DNA from: Paucibacter sp. Y2R2-4
GTDB lineage: Bacteria; Pseudomonadota; Gammaproteobacteria; Burkholderiales; Burkholderiaceae_C
NCBI RefSeq assembly: GCF_025717535.1
Contig: NZ_JAJIRO010000006.1
Coordinates: forward strand, 290,147-354,146
DNA: 64,000 nt
Direction of reading: 5' to 3'
In this document: piece after piece, positions 44,734 to 52,872 of the stretch
Layout: every line of letters starts with the position of its first letter
Numbering within the stretch: the first letter of the stretch is position 1
Position numbers and translations under genes: made by a program
The notes under the pieces: model-generated
Told to the model about the DNA's origin: nothing
Databases searched by the model: none
The model's input: the letters and a program-made list of their open reading frames with translations, nothing else

Positions 44734-46010
44734 AGCTCACCTCTCGTCCTGTTCTGAGCCAGATCATTGGCTTGATGGCCGCACTTGGCAGCGTCTGCGC
44801 AGCCCAGGCGCAGACCAAGCCCGGGGCAGCTTCGGCAGCAGCGCCGCTGAAAGCCGAAGTGATTCACTGGTGGACCTCCGGCGGTGAGTCGGCCGCCGTC
44901 AAGGCCCTGGCCGACGCCTACAGCGCCGCCGGTGGCGCTTGGAAGGACACGGCCGTGGCCCTGGGCGAGCAAGCCCGCTCGGTGGCCATCAACCGCATCG
45001 TCGGTGGCAATCCGCCGACGGCGGCGCAGTTCAACACCTCCAAGCAGTTTTTGGATGTGGTGGACCAGGGCCTGCTGAACAATATCGACGAGGCCGCCGC
45101 CGCCGGAAAATGGGATCAGGTCTTGCCTGAGACCGTGCTCAAGGTCATAAAGGTCAAGGGGCACTACTACGCCGCACCGGTCAATATCCATATGCCGGCT
45201 TGGATCTGGACCTCCAAGGCCGCCTTCAAAAAGGCCGGCATCGCGGGCGAACCCAAGACCATGGACGAGCTTTTTGCCGCGCTCGACAAGCTCAAGGCCG
45301 CCGGCCTGATCGGCCTGGCTCATGGCGGCCAGCCCTGGCAGGACAACACGGTGTTTGCCGCTGTGCTCAGCAATGTGGGCGGGCGCGAGCTCTACCTCAA
45401 GGTGATGCGCGACCGCGACCCCAAGGCCATCATGTCGCCCGAGTTCAAGAATGTGCTGCTGAGCTTCAAGCGCTTGCAGAGCTATGTGGACAAGGGCTCG
45501 CCGGGCCGCAACTGGAACGACGCCACCGCCTTGCTGATCAATGGCAAGGCCGGCGTGCAGTTCATGGGTGACTGGGCCAAGGGTGAGTTCGCCCTGGCCA
45601 AGCAAGAAGCCGGGCGCGACTATGGCTGCATCGCCGGTTTTGGCCCCAACTCGCCTTACATCATCCAGGGCGATGTCTTGGTCTTCCCCAAGACCAACCA
45701 GCCCGAGGCCATCAAGGCGCAAAAGCTGCTCGCCACCGTGGCCACGACGCCGGCCACGCAGATCGCCTTCAGCATCAAGAAGGGCTCCATCCCAGCGCGT
45801 ACCGATGTGGATGCCAGCCAGCTGGACATCTGCGGTCAGCAAGGCGTGGCCATCATGAAGGACAAGACGCGGCACCTGGGCAATGGCGAGGTCTACCTGA
45901 CGCCGGATCAAAACGGCGCCATGCAAGACATCGTCACCGCCTACTGGAACCGCAACATCCCGGTCGAGAAGGTACAAAAAGACCTGATCGCGGCGCTCAA
46001 TAGCAACTGA
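44730..46010 (+). CDS. Sugar ABC transporter substrate-binding protein
   Basis: 426-residue family 1 binding protein with signal peptide (cleavage near AQAQ, about 30). VIHWWTSGGESAAVKALADA, PVNIHMPAWIWTSKAAF and FMGDWAKGEFALAKQEAG mark it as a paralogue of the GtsA-like protein at 33992-35329, yet key loop residues differ (NIHMPAWIW against NVHRVNWLW), so the ligand likely differs. Start overlaps the GH1 stop. It is followed after 13 bases by two permeases and an ATPase, making a complete importer. Confidence 0.95.
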   Translation: MKLTSRPVLSQIIGLMAALGSVCAAQAQTKPGAASAAAPLKAEVIHWWTSGGESAAVKALADAYSAAGGAWKDTAVALGEQARSVAINRIVGGNPPTAAQFNTSKQFLDVVDQGLLNNIDEAAAAGKWDQVLPETVLKVIKVKGHYYAAPVNIHMPAWIWTSKAAFKKAGIAGEPKTMDELFAALDKLKAAGLIGLAHGGQPWQDNTVFAAVLSNVGGRELYLKVMRDRDPKAIMSPEFKNVLLSFKRLQSYVDKGSPGRNWNDATALLINGKAGVQFMGDWAKGEFALAKQEAGRDYGCIAGFGPNSPYIIQGDVLVFPKTNQPEAIKAQKLLATVATTPATQIAFSIKKGSIPARTDVDASQLDICGQQGVAIMKDKTRHLGNGEVYLTPDQNGAMQDIVTAYWNRNIPVEKVQKDLIAALNSN

Positions 46011-46023
46011 TGGCTGTCCGCTG

Positions 46024-46935
46024 ATGTCCTCCCCCAAACAGCCTTCAAAGCGGCTTTCAAAATGGCGCGGTCTCACGCCCTGGGCGGCTCTGCTGCCCAT
46101 GGCGCTGACGGTGCTGCTGGGCTATCTCGGCGCGGTGCTCTGGACCCTGCGCGTCTCGCTCAGCAGCTCGCGCACCTTCCCCAAGGATGATTTCGTCGGC
46201 CTGGCTCAGTTCGAGCGTTTGTTCGGCAATGAACGCTGGTTGCTCTCGCTGGAGAACTTGGCCATCTACGGCGTTCTGTTCATCCTGGCCTGCATGGTGA
46301 TCGGCTTTTTGTTGGCCGTCTTCATCGACCAAAAAGTGAGGGGCGAGGGCCTCTTGCGCACCATCTTTCTCTACCCCTACGCCATGTCCTTCGTGGCCAC
46401 CGGCCTGGTCTGGCAATGGGTACTCAATCCCACCGACGGGATCCAGCAAGCGGTGCGCCAAATGGGCTTCGAGAACTTCACTTTTGACTGGATCATTGAC
46501 CAGGACAAGGTCATCTACACCGTGGTGATCGCTTCGGTCTGGCAGGCTTCGGGCCTAGTGATGGCGCTGCTCTTGGCCGGCCTGCGCGGCATTGATGAAG
46601 ACATCTGGAAGGCTGCGCGCATCGACGGCATCAAGCCCTGGCGTGTGTATCTGTCTATCGTTTTGCCGATGCTCGGAGCTTCATTCGCTACCGTCTTCGT
46701 GCTGCTCTTCACCGCCGCGGTGAAAGTGTTTGACGCCGTCGCCGCCATGACCCAAGGCGGACCCGGCACGGCCAGTGATGTGCCGGCCAAATTCATCATG
46801 GACCACTTGTTCGGTCGCGCCAATATCGCCCTGGCTTCAGCCGGCGCCATCGTGTTGCTGCTGACCGTGCTGGCCTTGGTGGCGCCATTTTTCTACGCCC
46901 GCAGCCGCAAGGCAGGGCAGGGGAGAGGCGCATGA
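46024..46935 (+). CDS. Sugar ABC transporter permease, MalF-like
   Basis: 303 residues, six membrane segments. The cytoplasmic EAA loop, which docks the ATPase, is DIWKAARIDGIKPWRVYLSI near 200. TMTQGGP-like MTQGGPGTASDVPAKFIMDH is typical of the sugar group. Stop overlaps the start of the next permease (ATGA). Confidence 0.95.
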   Translation: MSSPKQPSKRLSKWRGLTPWAALLPMALTVLLGYLGAVLWTLRVSLSSSRTFPKDDFVGLAQFERLFGNERWLLSLENLAIYGVLFILACMVIGFLLAVFIDQKVRGEGLLRTIFLYPYAMSFVATGLVWQWVLNPTDGIQQAVRQMGFENFTFDWIIDQDKVIYTVVIASVWQASGLVMALLLAGLRGIDEDIWKAARIDGIKPWRVYLSIVLPMLGASFATVFVLLFTAAVKVFDAVAAMTQGGPGTASDVPAKFIMDHLFGRANIALASAGAIVLLLTVLALVAPFFYARSRKAGQGRGA

Positions 46936-47843
46936 GCCACTCAGCTGCAATGATGGAAAAAACTCAGGCCGCCCGCCGCGCCAAAGCGCGCGGGCAGTTC
47001 AACCCAGCGCGCTGGGGCATCTACGCCTTCTTGGTGACGGCGGCCCTGTTCTTCCTGGCGCCGCTCTACATCATGCTGGTCACCTCTTTCAAGACCATGG
47101 AGGAGATTCGCCTGGGCCAGCTCTTTGCGCTGCCCATGCAGGCCACGCTGGACCCCTGGCGCGCTGCCTGGAGTGAGGTCTGCACGGGCGTGTCTTGCGA
47201 AGGCATCAGCGCGGGCTTCTGGAACTCGGTCGCCATCGTCGTGCCCAGCACCATCCTGCCGGTGTTCATCGGTGCTTTGAATGGCTATGCGCTGAGCTTT
47301 TGGCGGCCGCGTGGCGCCAATCTGCTGTTTGGCATCTTGATGCTGGGCGCTTTCATTCCCGTGCAAGTGATGATTTATCCGCTGGTCAAGGTGATGGCGA
47401 CGCTGGGCATTTACAGCTCGCTGCCCGGCATCGTGGCGGTGCATTTGATCTTCAGCATGCCGGTGATGACGCTGCTGTTTCGCAACTATTACAGCGCCAT
47501 TCCGCAAGAGCTGTTCAAGGCGGCGCGCATCGATGGTGGCGGCTTCTGGCGCATCTTCTTGCAGCTGATGTTGCCCATGTCCACGCCCATCATCGTGGTG
47601 GCGGCCATCATGCAAGTGACCGGTGTGTGGAACGACTACATCCTCGGCCTGGTCTTCGCCGGTCGCGAGCATCTGCCGATGACGGTGCAGCTCAACAACG
47701 TGATCAACACCACCACCGGTGAGCGGCTTTACAACGTGAACATGGCGGCCACCATCCTCACCTCCATGGTGCCCTTGCTGGTTTATTTCGTCTCCGGACG
47801 CTGGTTTGTGCGCGGCATTGCGGCCGGCGCGGTCAAAGGTTGA
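46932..47843 (+). CDS. Sugar ABC transporter permease, MalG-like
   Basis: 303 residues with six membrane segments and the EAA loop QELFKAARIDGGGFWRIFLQ near 200. GGGAGAGG just upstream is a strong ribosome binding site. Pairs with the preceding MalF-like subunit. The WNDYILGLVFAGREHLPMTV segment near 238 is typical of glucose/oligosaccharide MalG proteins. Confidence 0.95.
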   Translation: MSHSAAMMEKTQAARRAKARGQFNPARWGIYAFLVTAALFFLAPLYIMLVTSFKTMEEIRLGQLFALPMQATLDPWRAAWSEVCTGVSCEGISAGFWNSVAIVVPSTILPVFIGALNGYALSFWRPRGANLLFGILMLGAFIPVQVMIYPLVKVMATLGIYSSLPGIVAVHLIFSMPVMTLLFRNYYSAIPQELFKAARIDGGGFWRIFLQLMLPMSTPIIVVAAIMQVTGVWNDYILGLVFAGREHLPMTVQLNNVINTTTGERLYNVNMAATILTSMVPLLVYFVSGRWFVRGIAAGAVKG

Positions 47844-47854
47844 TTGAGAGAAAA

Positions 47855-48964
47855 ATGATGACGACGACGAGCCCACAGCCCAAGAGTGGAGTCAGCATCC
47901 GCGACTTGTGCATTCGCTTCGATGGCAACGAGGTCATCAAGGGCCTGAATCTGGAGATCCATGAGGGCGAGTTCTTGGTTTTGCTCGGCCCCTCGGGCTG
48001 CGGCAAGTCCACCTTGTTGCACAGCATTGCCGGCTTGACCGATTTTGAGAGCATTGCCGAAGGCACCGTTGAGATTGCCGGTCAGGACATGACCTTCGCC
48101 GACCCCAGCGAGCGCGGCATCGGCATGGTGTTTCAGTCCTACGCCCTCTACCCGACGATGACGGTGGAGAAAAATATGTCCTTCGGCCTGCGCGTTGCCG
48201 GCTGCCCCAAGGACGAGTTGCAACGCCGGGTGCAGCGCGTGGCCGCCATGCTGCAGCTGGAGCCGCTCTTGCAGCGCAAGCCGGGCCAGCTGTCCGGCGG
48301 CCAACGTCAGCGCGTGGCCATCGGCCGCGCCTTGGTGCGCGAGGCGGCGGTGCTGTTGTTTGACGAGCCCCTGTCCAATCTGGACGCCAAGCTGCGCGCC
48401 GAGCTGCGCCGCGAGCTCAAGCTGCTGCACAAAAACCTTGGCTCGACCATGATTTACGTCACCCACGATCAGGTGGAGGCCATGACTCTGGCCAGCCGCA
48501 TCGTGGTGATGAAGGGCGGCGTGATCCAGCAAATTGGCGCGCCGACCGAGGTCTATGAGCGGCCGGCCAATCTCTTCGTGGCGGGCTTTTTGGGCGCGCC
48601 GGGCATGAATCTGGTGCCGGGCACGCTGGACCTTGCAGCCGATGGCGCGGTGTCTTTGCGCGGCGGCCTGAATGCCGAGCTGAGCGCCTATCCCTTCCAG
48701 ACTCGCCCACAGTCGAATCAGCAGGTGCTGCTGGGCGTTCGCCCCGAACATGTGCGCCTGGACCCGCAAGGCGCCTGGCGCGGCGTCGTCCATTTGATCG
48801 AGCCCATGGGCAACCACCAGGTGGTCTGGTTGAAGTCGGGCGAGCAGCTCTTGGCCGCCATCGTCGAAGACCATGTGCAGTTGCAGCCGGATCAAACGGT
48901 GAGCTTCCAGCTCGACCTGGCGCGCGCCTCGCTGTTTGATCAGCGCAGCGAGCAGCGGCTTTAA
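47855..48964 (+). CDS. Sugar ABC transporter ATPase, UgpC/MsmK-like
   Basis: Energises the importer. 369 residues from ATG 47855 with GAGAG upstream; an overlapping TTG at 47840 is possible. Walker A is GPSGCGKST, the signature LSGGQRQRVAIGRALVRE, Walker B VLLFDEPLSNLD, and the switch His lies in VTHDQVEAM. The C-terminal regulatory TOBE region (from about 235) carries LLGVRPEHVRL. Completes the transporter at 44730-48964. Ugp/MsmK-type ATPases can serve several permeases, so it could also support uptake through the orphan binding protein. Confidence 0.95.
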   Translation: MMTTTSPQPKSGVSIRDLCIRFDGNEVIKGLNLEIHEGEFLVLLGPSGCGKSTLLHSIAGLTDFESIAEGTVEIAGQDMTFADPSERGIGMVFQSYALYPTMTVEKNMSFGLRVAGCPKDELQRRVQRVAAMLQLEPLLQRKPGQLSGGQRQRVAIGRALVREAAVLLFDEPLSNLDAKLRAELRRELKLLHKNLGSTMIYVTHDQVEAMTLASRIVVMKGGVIQQIGAPTEVYERPANLFVAGFLGAPGMNLVPGTLDLAADGAVSLRGGLNAELSAYPFQTRPQSNQQVLLGVRPEHVRLDPQGAWRGVVHLIEPMGNHQVVWLKSGEQLLAAIVEDHVQLQPDQTVSFQLDLARASLFDQRSEQRL

Positions 48965-49012
48965 GCGCCTTTCAGCATCAAGACCCGAGCCCCATCCGCG
49001 GAGAGTTTTCAG

Positions 49013-50539
49013 ATGAGCCTTCCACCCTTGCGCCGCATCGTCATTGCGGGCGGCGGCACGGCGGGTTGGATGAGCGCTGCGGCGCTGTCCCGCCTGCTGC
49101 CCGACGCTTATGAGATCCATCTGGTCGAGTCGGAGGAGATCGGCACGATTGGGGTGGGCGAAGCCACCATTCCCAATATCAAGAACTTCAATGCCGCTTT
49201 GGGCATTGATGAAGACGACTTCATCCGCGCGACTCAAGGCACGTTCAAGCTGGGTATTGAGTTCGTCAACTGGGGCGCCATCGGCGAGCGCTACATCCAC
49301 GGATTTGGCAAGTTTGGTCAGGACTTTGGCTCGGTCGGCTTTCACCAGCAATGGTTGCGCTTGCGCCGCGCAGGCCTGGCTGCAGAGCTGGGTGAGTACT
49401 CGATCAACACCATGGCGCCGCTGCAAGCCAAGTTCATGCGCGCCCGGCCCGATATGGCAGGTTCTCCCTTGGCGGACATTGCCAGCGCCTATCAATTCGA
49501 TGCTTCGCTCTACGCCCGCTATTTGCGTCGTTATGCCGAGCAGCGCGGCGTGCGCCGCAGCGAGGGGCGCATCACCGAGGTGCAACGCTCATCCATAGAC
49601 GGCCGCTTGCAAGCCTTGCGCCTGGACGGCGGCGCTTTGATTGAGGGCGACTTCTTCCTCGACTGCACCGGCATGCATGCCATGCTGATGGCCAAGACTT
49701 TGGGCGTGGGCTTTGAAGACTGGTCGCACTGGCTGCCTTGTGACCGGGCCATCGCCGTGCCTTGCGAGTCCGCCGGCCCCTTGCTGCCCATCACCCGCGC
49801 TACGGCCCACAGCGCTGGCTGGCAGTGGCGCATCCCGCTGCAGCACCGCACCGGAAACGGCCATGTCTTCGCCAGTCGATTCATGGATGAGGCCGAGGCC
49901 AAAGAGGTGCTGATGCGCCATCTGGACGGTAAGCCGCTGGCCGAGCCACGCTTGATCAAGTTCCAGCCCGGTCGGCGCGATAAGGCATGGCAGCAGAACT
50001 GCGTGGGCGTGGGCCTGGCCGGAGGCTTTTTGGAGCCTTTGGAGTCGACCAGCATTCATTTGATCCAGACCGCTTTGGCGCGGCTGATCAGCTTTTTCCC
50101 GCACGGCGGGCTCGATGCGGCCGACATCGATGAGTACAACCGCCAGACCCAGTTCGAGTACGAGCGCATCCGCGACTTCATCATCCTGCACTACAAGGTC
50201 ACGGCTCGCGATGACTCCGCCTTCTGGAACCATTGCCGCCAGATGGAGGTGCCCGAAACGCTACAGCGCAAGATGGACCTTTACCGCAGCAATGGCCGCA
50301 TCGTGCGTGAGGCGGACGAGCTCTTCGCCGAGGTCAGCTGGTTGCAGGTGATGAACGGCCAGGGCCTGCGGCCGCAGGGCTACCACCCGCTGGCCGAGCA
50401 AACCCCCTTGGCCGAGGCGCAAGAGCTGCTCGATCACGTCAAGTATGTCATCGCGCGCTGCGTGCAAGTGATGCCCACCCAGGCCGGCTTCATCGCTGAG
50501 CATTGCCAAGCGGCGCCACTGGAGAAACAAGCATGTTGA
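49013..50539 (+). CDS. Flavin-dependent tryptophan-halogenase-family protein
   Basis: 508 residues from ATG 49013 with GGAGAG 8 bases upstream. The FAD-binding GGGTAGW (13-19), catalytic Lys79 in GTFKLGIEF, WxWxIP as W270-Q-W272-R-I-P, and Glu344 in FLEPLEST all occur, the same residues used by PrnA (Lys79, Trp272/274, Glu346), so an active halide-oxidising enzyme is predicted. Known relatives sitting beside TonB receptors in Xanthomonas, Caulobacter and Brevundimonas (for example BrvH) act on indoles in vitro with unknown native substrate. It lies inside the sugar operon, 48 bases after the ABC ATPase and overlapping the next gene. A flavin reductase partner is not in the window. Confidence 0.93.
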   Translation: MSLPPLRRIVIAGGGTAGWMSAAALSRLLPDAYEIHLVESEEIGTIGVGEATIPNIKNFNAALGIDEDDFIRATQGTFKLGIEFVNWGAIGERYIHGFGKFGQDFGSVGFHQQWLRLRRAGLAAELGEYSINTMAPLQAKFMRARPDMAGSPLADIASAYQFDASLYARYLRRYAEQRGVRRSEGRITEVQRSSIDGRLQALRLDGGALIEGDFFLDCTGMHAMLMAKTLGVGFEDWSHWLPCDRAIAVPCESAGPLLPITRATAHSAGWQWRIPLQHRTGNGHVFASRFMDEAEAKEVLMRHLDGKPLAEPRLIKFQPGRRDKAWQQNCVGVGLAGGFLEPLESTSIHLIQTALARLISFFPHGGLDAADIDEYNRQTQFEYERIRDFIILHYKVTARDDSAFWNHCRQMEVPETLQRKMDLYRSNGRIVREADELFAEVSWLQVMNGQGLRPQGYHPLAEQTPLAEAQELLDHVKYVIARCVQVMPTQAGFIAEHCQAAPLEKQAC

Positions 50540-51396
50540 TTTCACGCGGGCTTTCTCGCTGTGCGCTTTGTTTGGCGCTGCTGCTCTGCGCCTGGTTCTC
50601 GCACCCGGCCCTGGCCGCCGGCCCCAGCCTGCACGTCGGCAGCTACAACCTGCGCCTGAACCTGGCCTCGGACGGCCCTAACGCCTGGCCCAAGCGTGCC
50701 GAGGCCGTCAAGGCCTTGATCCGTTATCACGAGTTCGATGTTTTCGGCACGCAAGAAGGCATGCCTGAGCAGATCGATGAGCTGGCCGCCATGGCTGAGT
50801 TCGCCTTTGTGGGCGTGGGCCGCGACGACGGCAAGCGCGGCGGTGAGCACTCGACCATCTTCTTCCGCAGGACTCGTTTCGAGGCGCTCAGCCATGGCGA
50901 CTTCTGGCTCAGCCAGACGCCGGATGTTCCTTCCAAGGGCTGGGATGCCCGTTGCTGCAATCGCCTGGCGACTTGGGTGCAACTGCGCGACCGTGAGAGC
51001 GGCCGCAACTTCTTTGTCTTCTCGGTGCACTTTGACCATGAAGGCGAAGTGGCGCGCAAAGAGTCGGCCAAGCTCTTGCTGCAAAAGGTCAAGGCCATTG
51101 CCGGCGCGGCGCCGGTGTTTTGCCTGGGCGACTTCAACTCCACGCCCGAGACCGAACAGATTCGCCTGATGCAGGCCAGCTTGCGCGATGCCTATCTGGT
51201 CAGTCAGACCCCGCCTTACGGGCCGGTGGGCACCTTCAATGGTTTCAAGATCGATGCGGCCATGGACGCGCGCATCGACTACGTCTTCCTCAGCCCCGGC
51301 ATCACCGTGCTCAAGTACGGCGTGCTCAGCGATTCGCTGGCGGGCCGCTTCCCATCTGATCACCATCCACTGCTGCTGCGTGCGCGGCTGGATTGA
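50533..51396 (+). CDS. Exported endonuclease/exonuclease/phosphatase-fold hydrolase
   Basis: 287 residues from ATG 50533 (GGAGAAACAA upstream), overlapping the halogenase stop by seven bases. A signal peptide ends near ALAA (residue 36). The EEP fold is clear: VGSYNLRLNLASDGPNAWPK, DVFGTQEGMPEQIDELA (metal-binding Glu), VFSVHFDHEGEVAR, CLGDFNSTPETEQI and a closing SDHHPLLL. Members of this exported subgroup also appear in Bacteroidetes glycan loci. It could be a phosphodiesterase, sphingomyelinase-like enzyme or nuclease; the substrate is unknown. Confidence 0.9.
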   Translation: MLISRGLSRCALCLALLLCAWFSHPALAAGPSLHVGSYNLRLNLASDGPNAWPKRAEAVKALIRYHEFDVFGTQEGMPEQIDELAAMAEFAFVGVGRDDGKRGGEHSTIFFRRTRFEALSHGDFWLSQTPDVPSKGWDARCCNRLATWVQLRDRESGRNFFVFSVHFDHEGEVARKESAKLLLQKVKAIAGAAPVFCLGDFNSTPETEQIRLMQASLRDAYLVSQTPPYGPVGTFNGFKIDAAMDARIDYVFLSPGITVLKYGVLSDSLAGRFPSDHHPLLLRARLD

Positions 51397-51426
51397 TCTG
51401 CTCCTTCTCTTGCAAGGCTTTCTTTC

Positions 51427-52872
51427 ATGAAACTCTCGATTTCCCGTCTTCGCGCGCTTCCGCTGAGCTTGTGCATGCTGGGTTTGGCCAGTCTGGTCCA
51501 GGCGGCCGACACGGCATCGTCCTGGCAGACCCGCGCCGACCGCAGCCGCCTTTTGGCCCGCGAGCCCGACAGCCGCTTCAAAACAGGGCAGAAGGCCTTG
51601 CCCCTGCACATTGAAGTCGACGCCAGCCAGCGCTTCCAAACCATGGAAGGCTTTGGCGCCGCCATCACTGATGCTTCGGCCTGGTTGATCCAGCAGCGCA
51701 TGAACGAGGCGCAGCGCAAAGCTTTGATGGAGGAATTGTTCGGGCGCGGGCCGAACGGTGTGGGCTTCGACCTGACCCGCTTGACCATCGGTGCTTCGGA
51801 CTTCTCGCGCAGCCACTACAGCTATCTGGACCTGCCCCCCGGACAGACCGATATGGGCTTGAAGGCTTTCTCTATCGAGCCGAATCGGGCGGATGTGCTG
51901 CCGGTGGTCAAGAGTGCCCTGGCCATCAACCCCAGCTTGCAAGTGATGGCTTCGCCCTGGAGCGCGCCCGGCTGGATGAAGCAGACAGAGAGCATGATCA
52001 AGGGCCGCTTGAAGCCTGAGATGTACGGCGTGTTTTCTGAGTATCTGGTCCGTTACGTCGACGCATTCGCCGCCGAAGGTGTGCCCATCTTTGCGCTGAC
52101 CATCCAGAACGAGCCACACAACGAGCCGGGCGACTACCCCGGCATGCGGGTGGACCCCGCCGAGCGTGCCGCCGTCTTTGGTCAGCATCTGGGCCCCTTG
52201 CTCAAGCAGCGCGGCATGAAGGTCAAGCTGATCGATTGGGATCACAACTGGGATGAGCTGAAGTCGCCGCTGGCCGTCTTGTCCGATCCCGTGGCAAGGC
52301 CCTATGTCGATGGCGTGGGCTGGCATTGCTATGCCGGTGATGTGTTCGCGCAGACCGTGGTGCACACCGCCCACCCCGACAAAGAGACCTGGTTCACCGA
52401 ATGCTCGGGCGGCGAATGGGCGCCCGAGTGGCACAAAACCTTGCCTTGGATGATGAGCAATCTGGTCATTGGCAGCACCCGTGGCTGGGCCAAGGGCGTG
52501 CTGATGTGGAACCTGGCTCTGGATGAAAAATACGGCCCGCATCTGGGCGGCTGCAATGACTGCCGCGGCGTGGTCACCATCGACAGCAAGACCGGCGCGG
52601 TCACCCGCAATCTGGAGTATTACGCCTTGGGCCACGCCAGCAAGTTTGTGCGTCGCGGCGCCCAGCGCATTGCCTCGCCGGCCAAGGTGGGCGGCATGGA
52701 GACGGTGGCTTTTCGCAATGCCGATGATGGCTCCATCGTGCTGATCGTCAGCAATGGCGAGGCCAGCGGCCGTCGCTTTAGTGTGGGTAGCGCGGAGGGT
52801 GGCGAGCGCCGCTTCACCTACAACTTGCCCAAACACAGCGTGGTGACCTTTACCTGGTCGCCCAAGCCATGA
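51427..52872 (+). CDS. GH30 glycoside hydrolase, exported (beta-1,6-glucanase / glucosylceramidase type)
   Basis: 481 residues with signal peptide ending VQA. The (beta/alpha)8 plus side beta-domain family is shown by MEGFGAAITDASAWLI near 74 and MASPWSAPGWMKQTESM near 176. The acid/base is Glu229 in LTIQNEPHNE and the nucleophile Glu325 in TWFTECSGGEW. It most resembles the subfamilies that cut beta-1,6-glucan or glucosylceramide rather than xylan. With GH3 and GH1 this would yield and digest gentio-oligosaccharides. Overlaps the next gene by 4 bases. Confidence 0.93.
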   Translation: MKLSISRLRALPLSLCMLGLASLVQAADTASSWQTRADRSRLLAREPDSRFKTGQKALPLHIEVDASQRFQTMEGFGAAITDASAWLIQQRMNEAQRKALMEELFGRGPNGVGFDLTRLTIGASDFSRSHYSYLDLPPGQTDMGLKAFSIEPNRADVLPVVKSALAINPSLQVMASPWSAPGWMKQTESMIKGRLKPEMYGVFSEYLVRYVDAFAAEGVPIFALTIQNEPHNEPGDYPGMRVDPAERAAVFGQHLGPLLKQRGMKVKLIDWDHNWDELKSPLAVLSDPVARPYVDGVGWHCYAGDVFAQTVVHTAHPDKETWFTECSGGEWAPEWHKTLPWMMSNLVIGSTRGWAKGVLMWNLALDEKYGPHLGGCNDCRGVVTIDSKTGAVTRNLEYYALGHASKFVRRGAQRIASPAKVGGMETVAFRNADDGSIVLIVSNGEASGRRFSVGSAEGGERRFTYNLPKHSVVTFTWSPKP

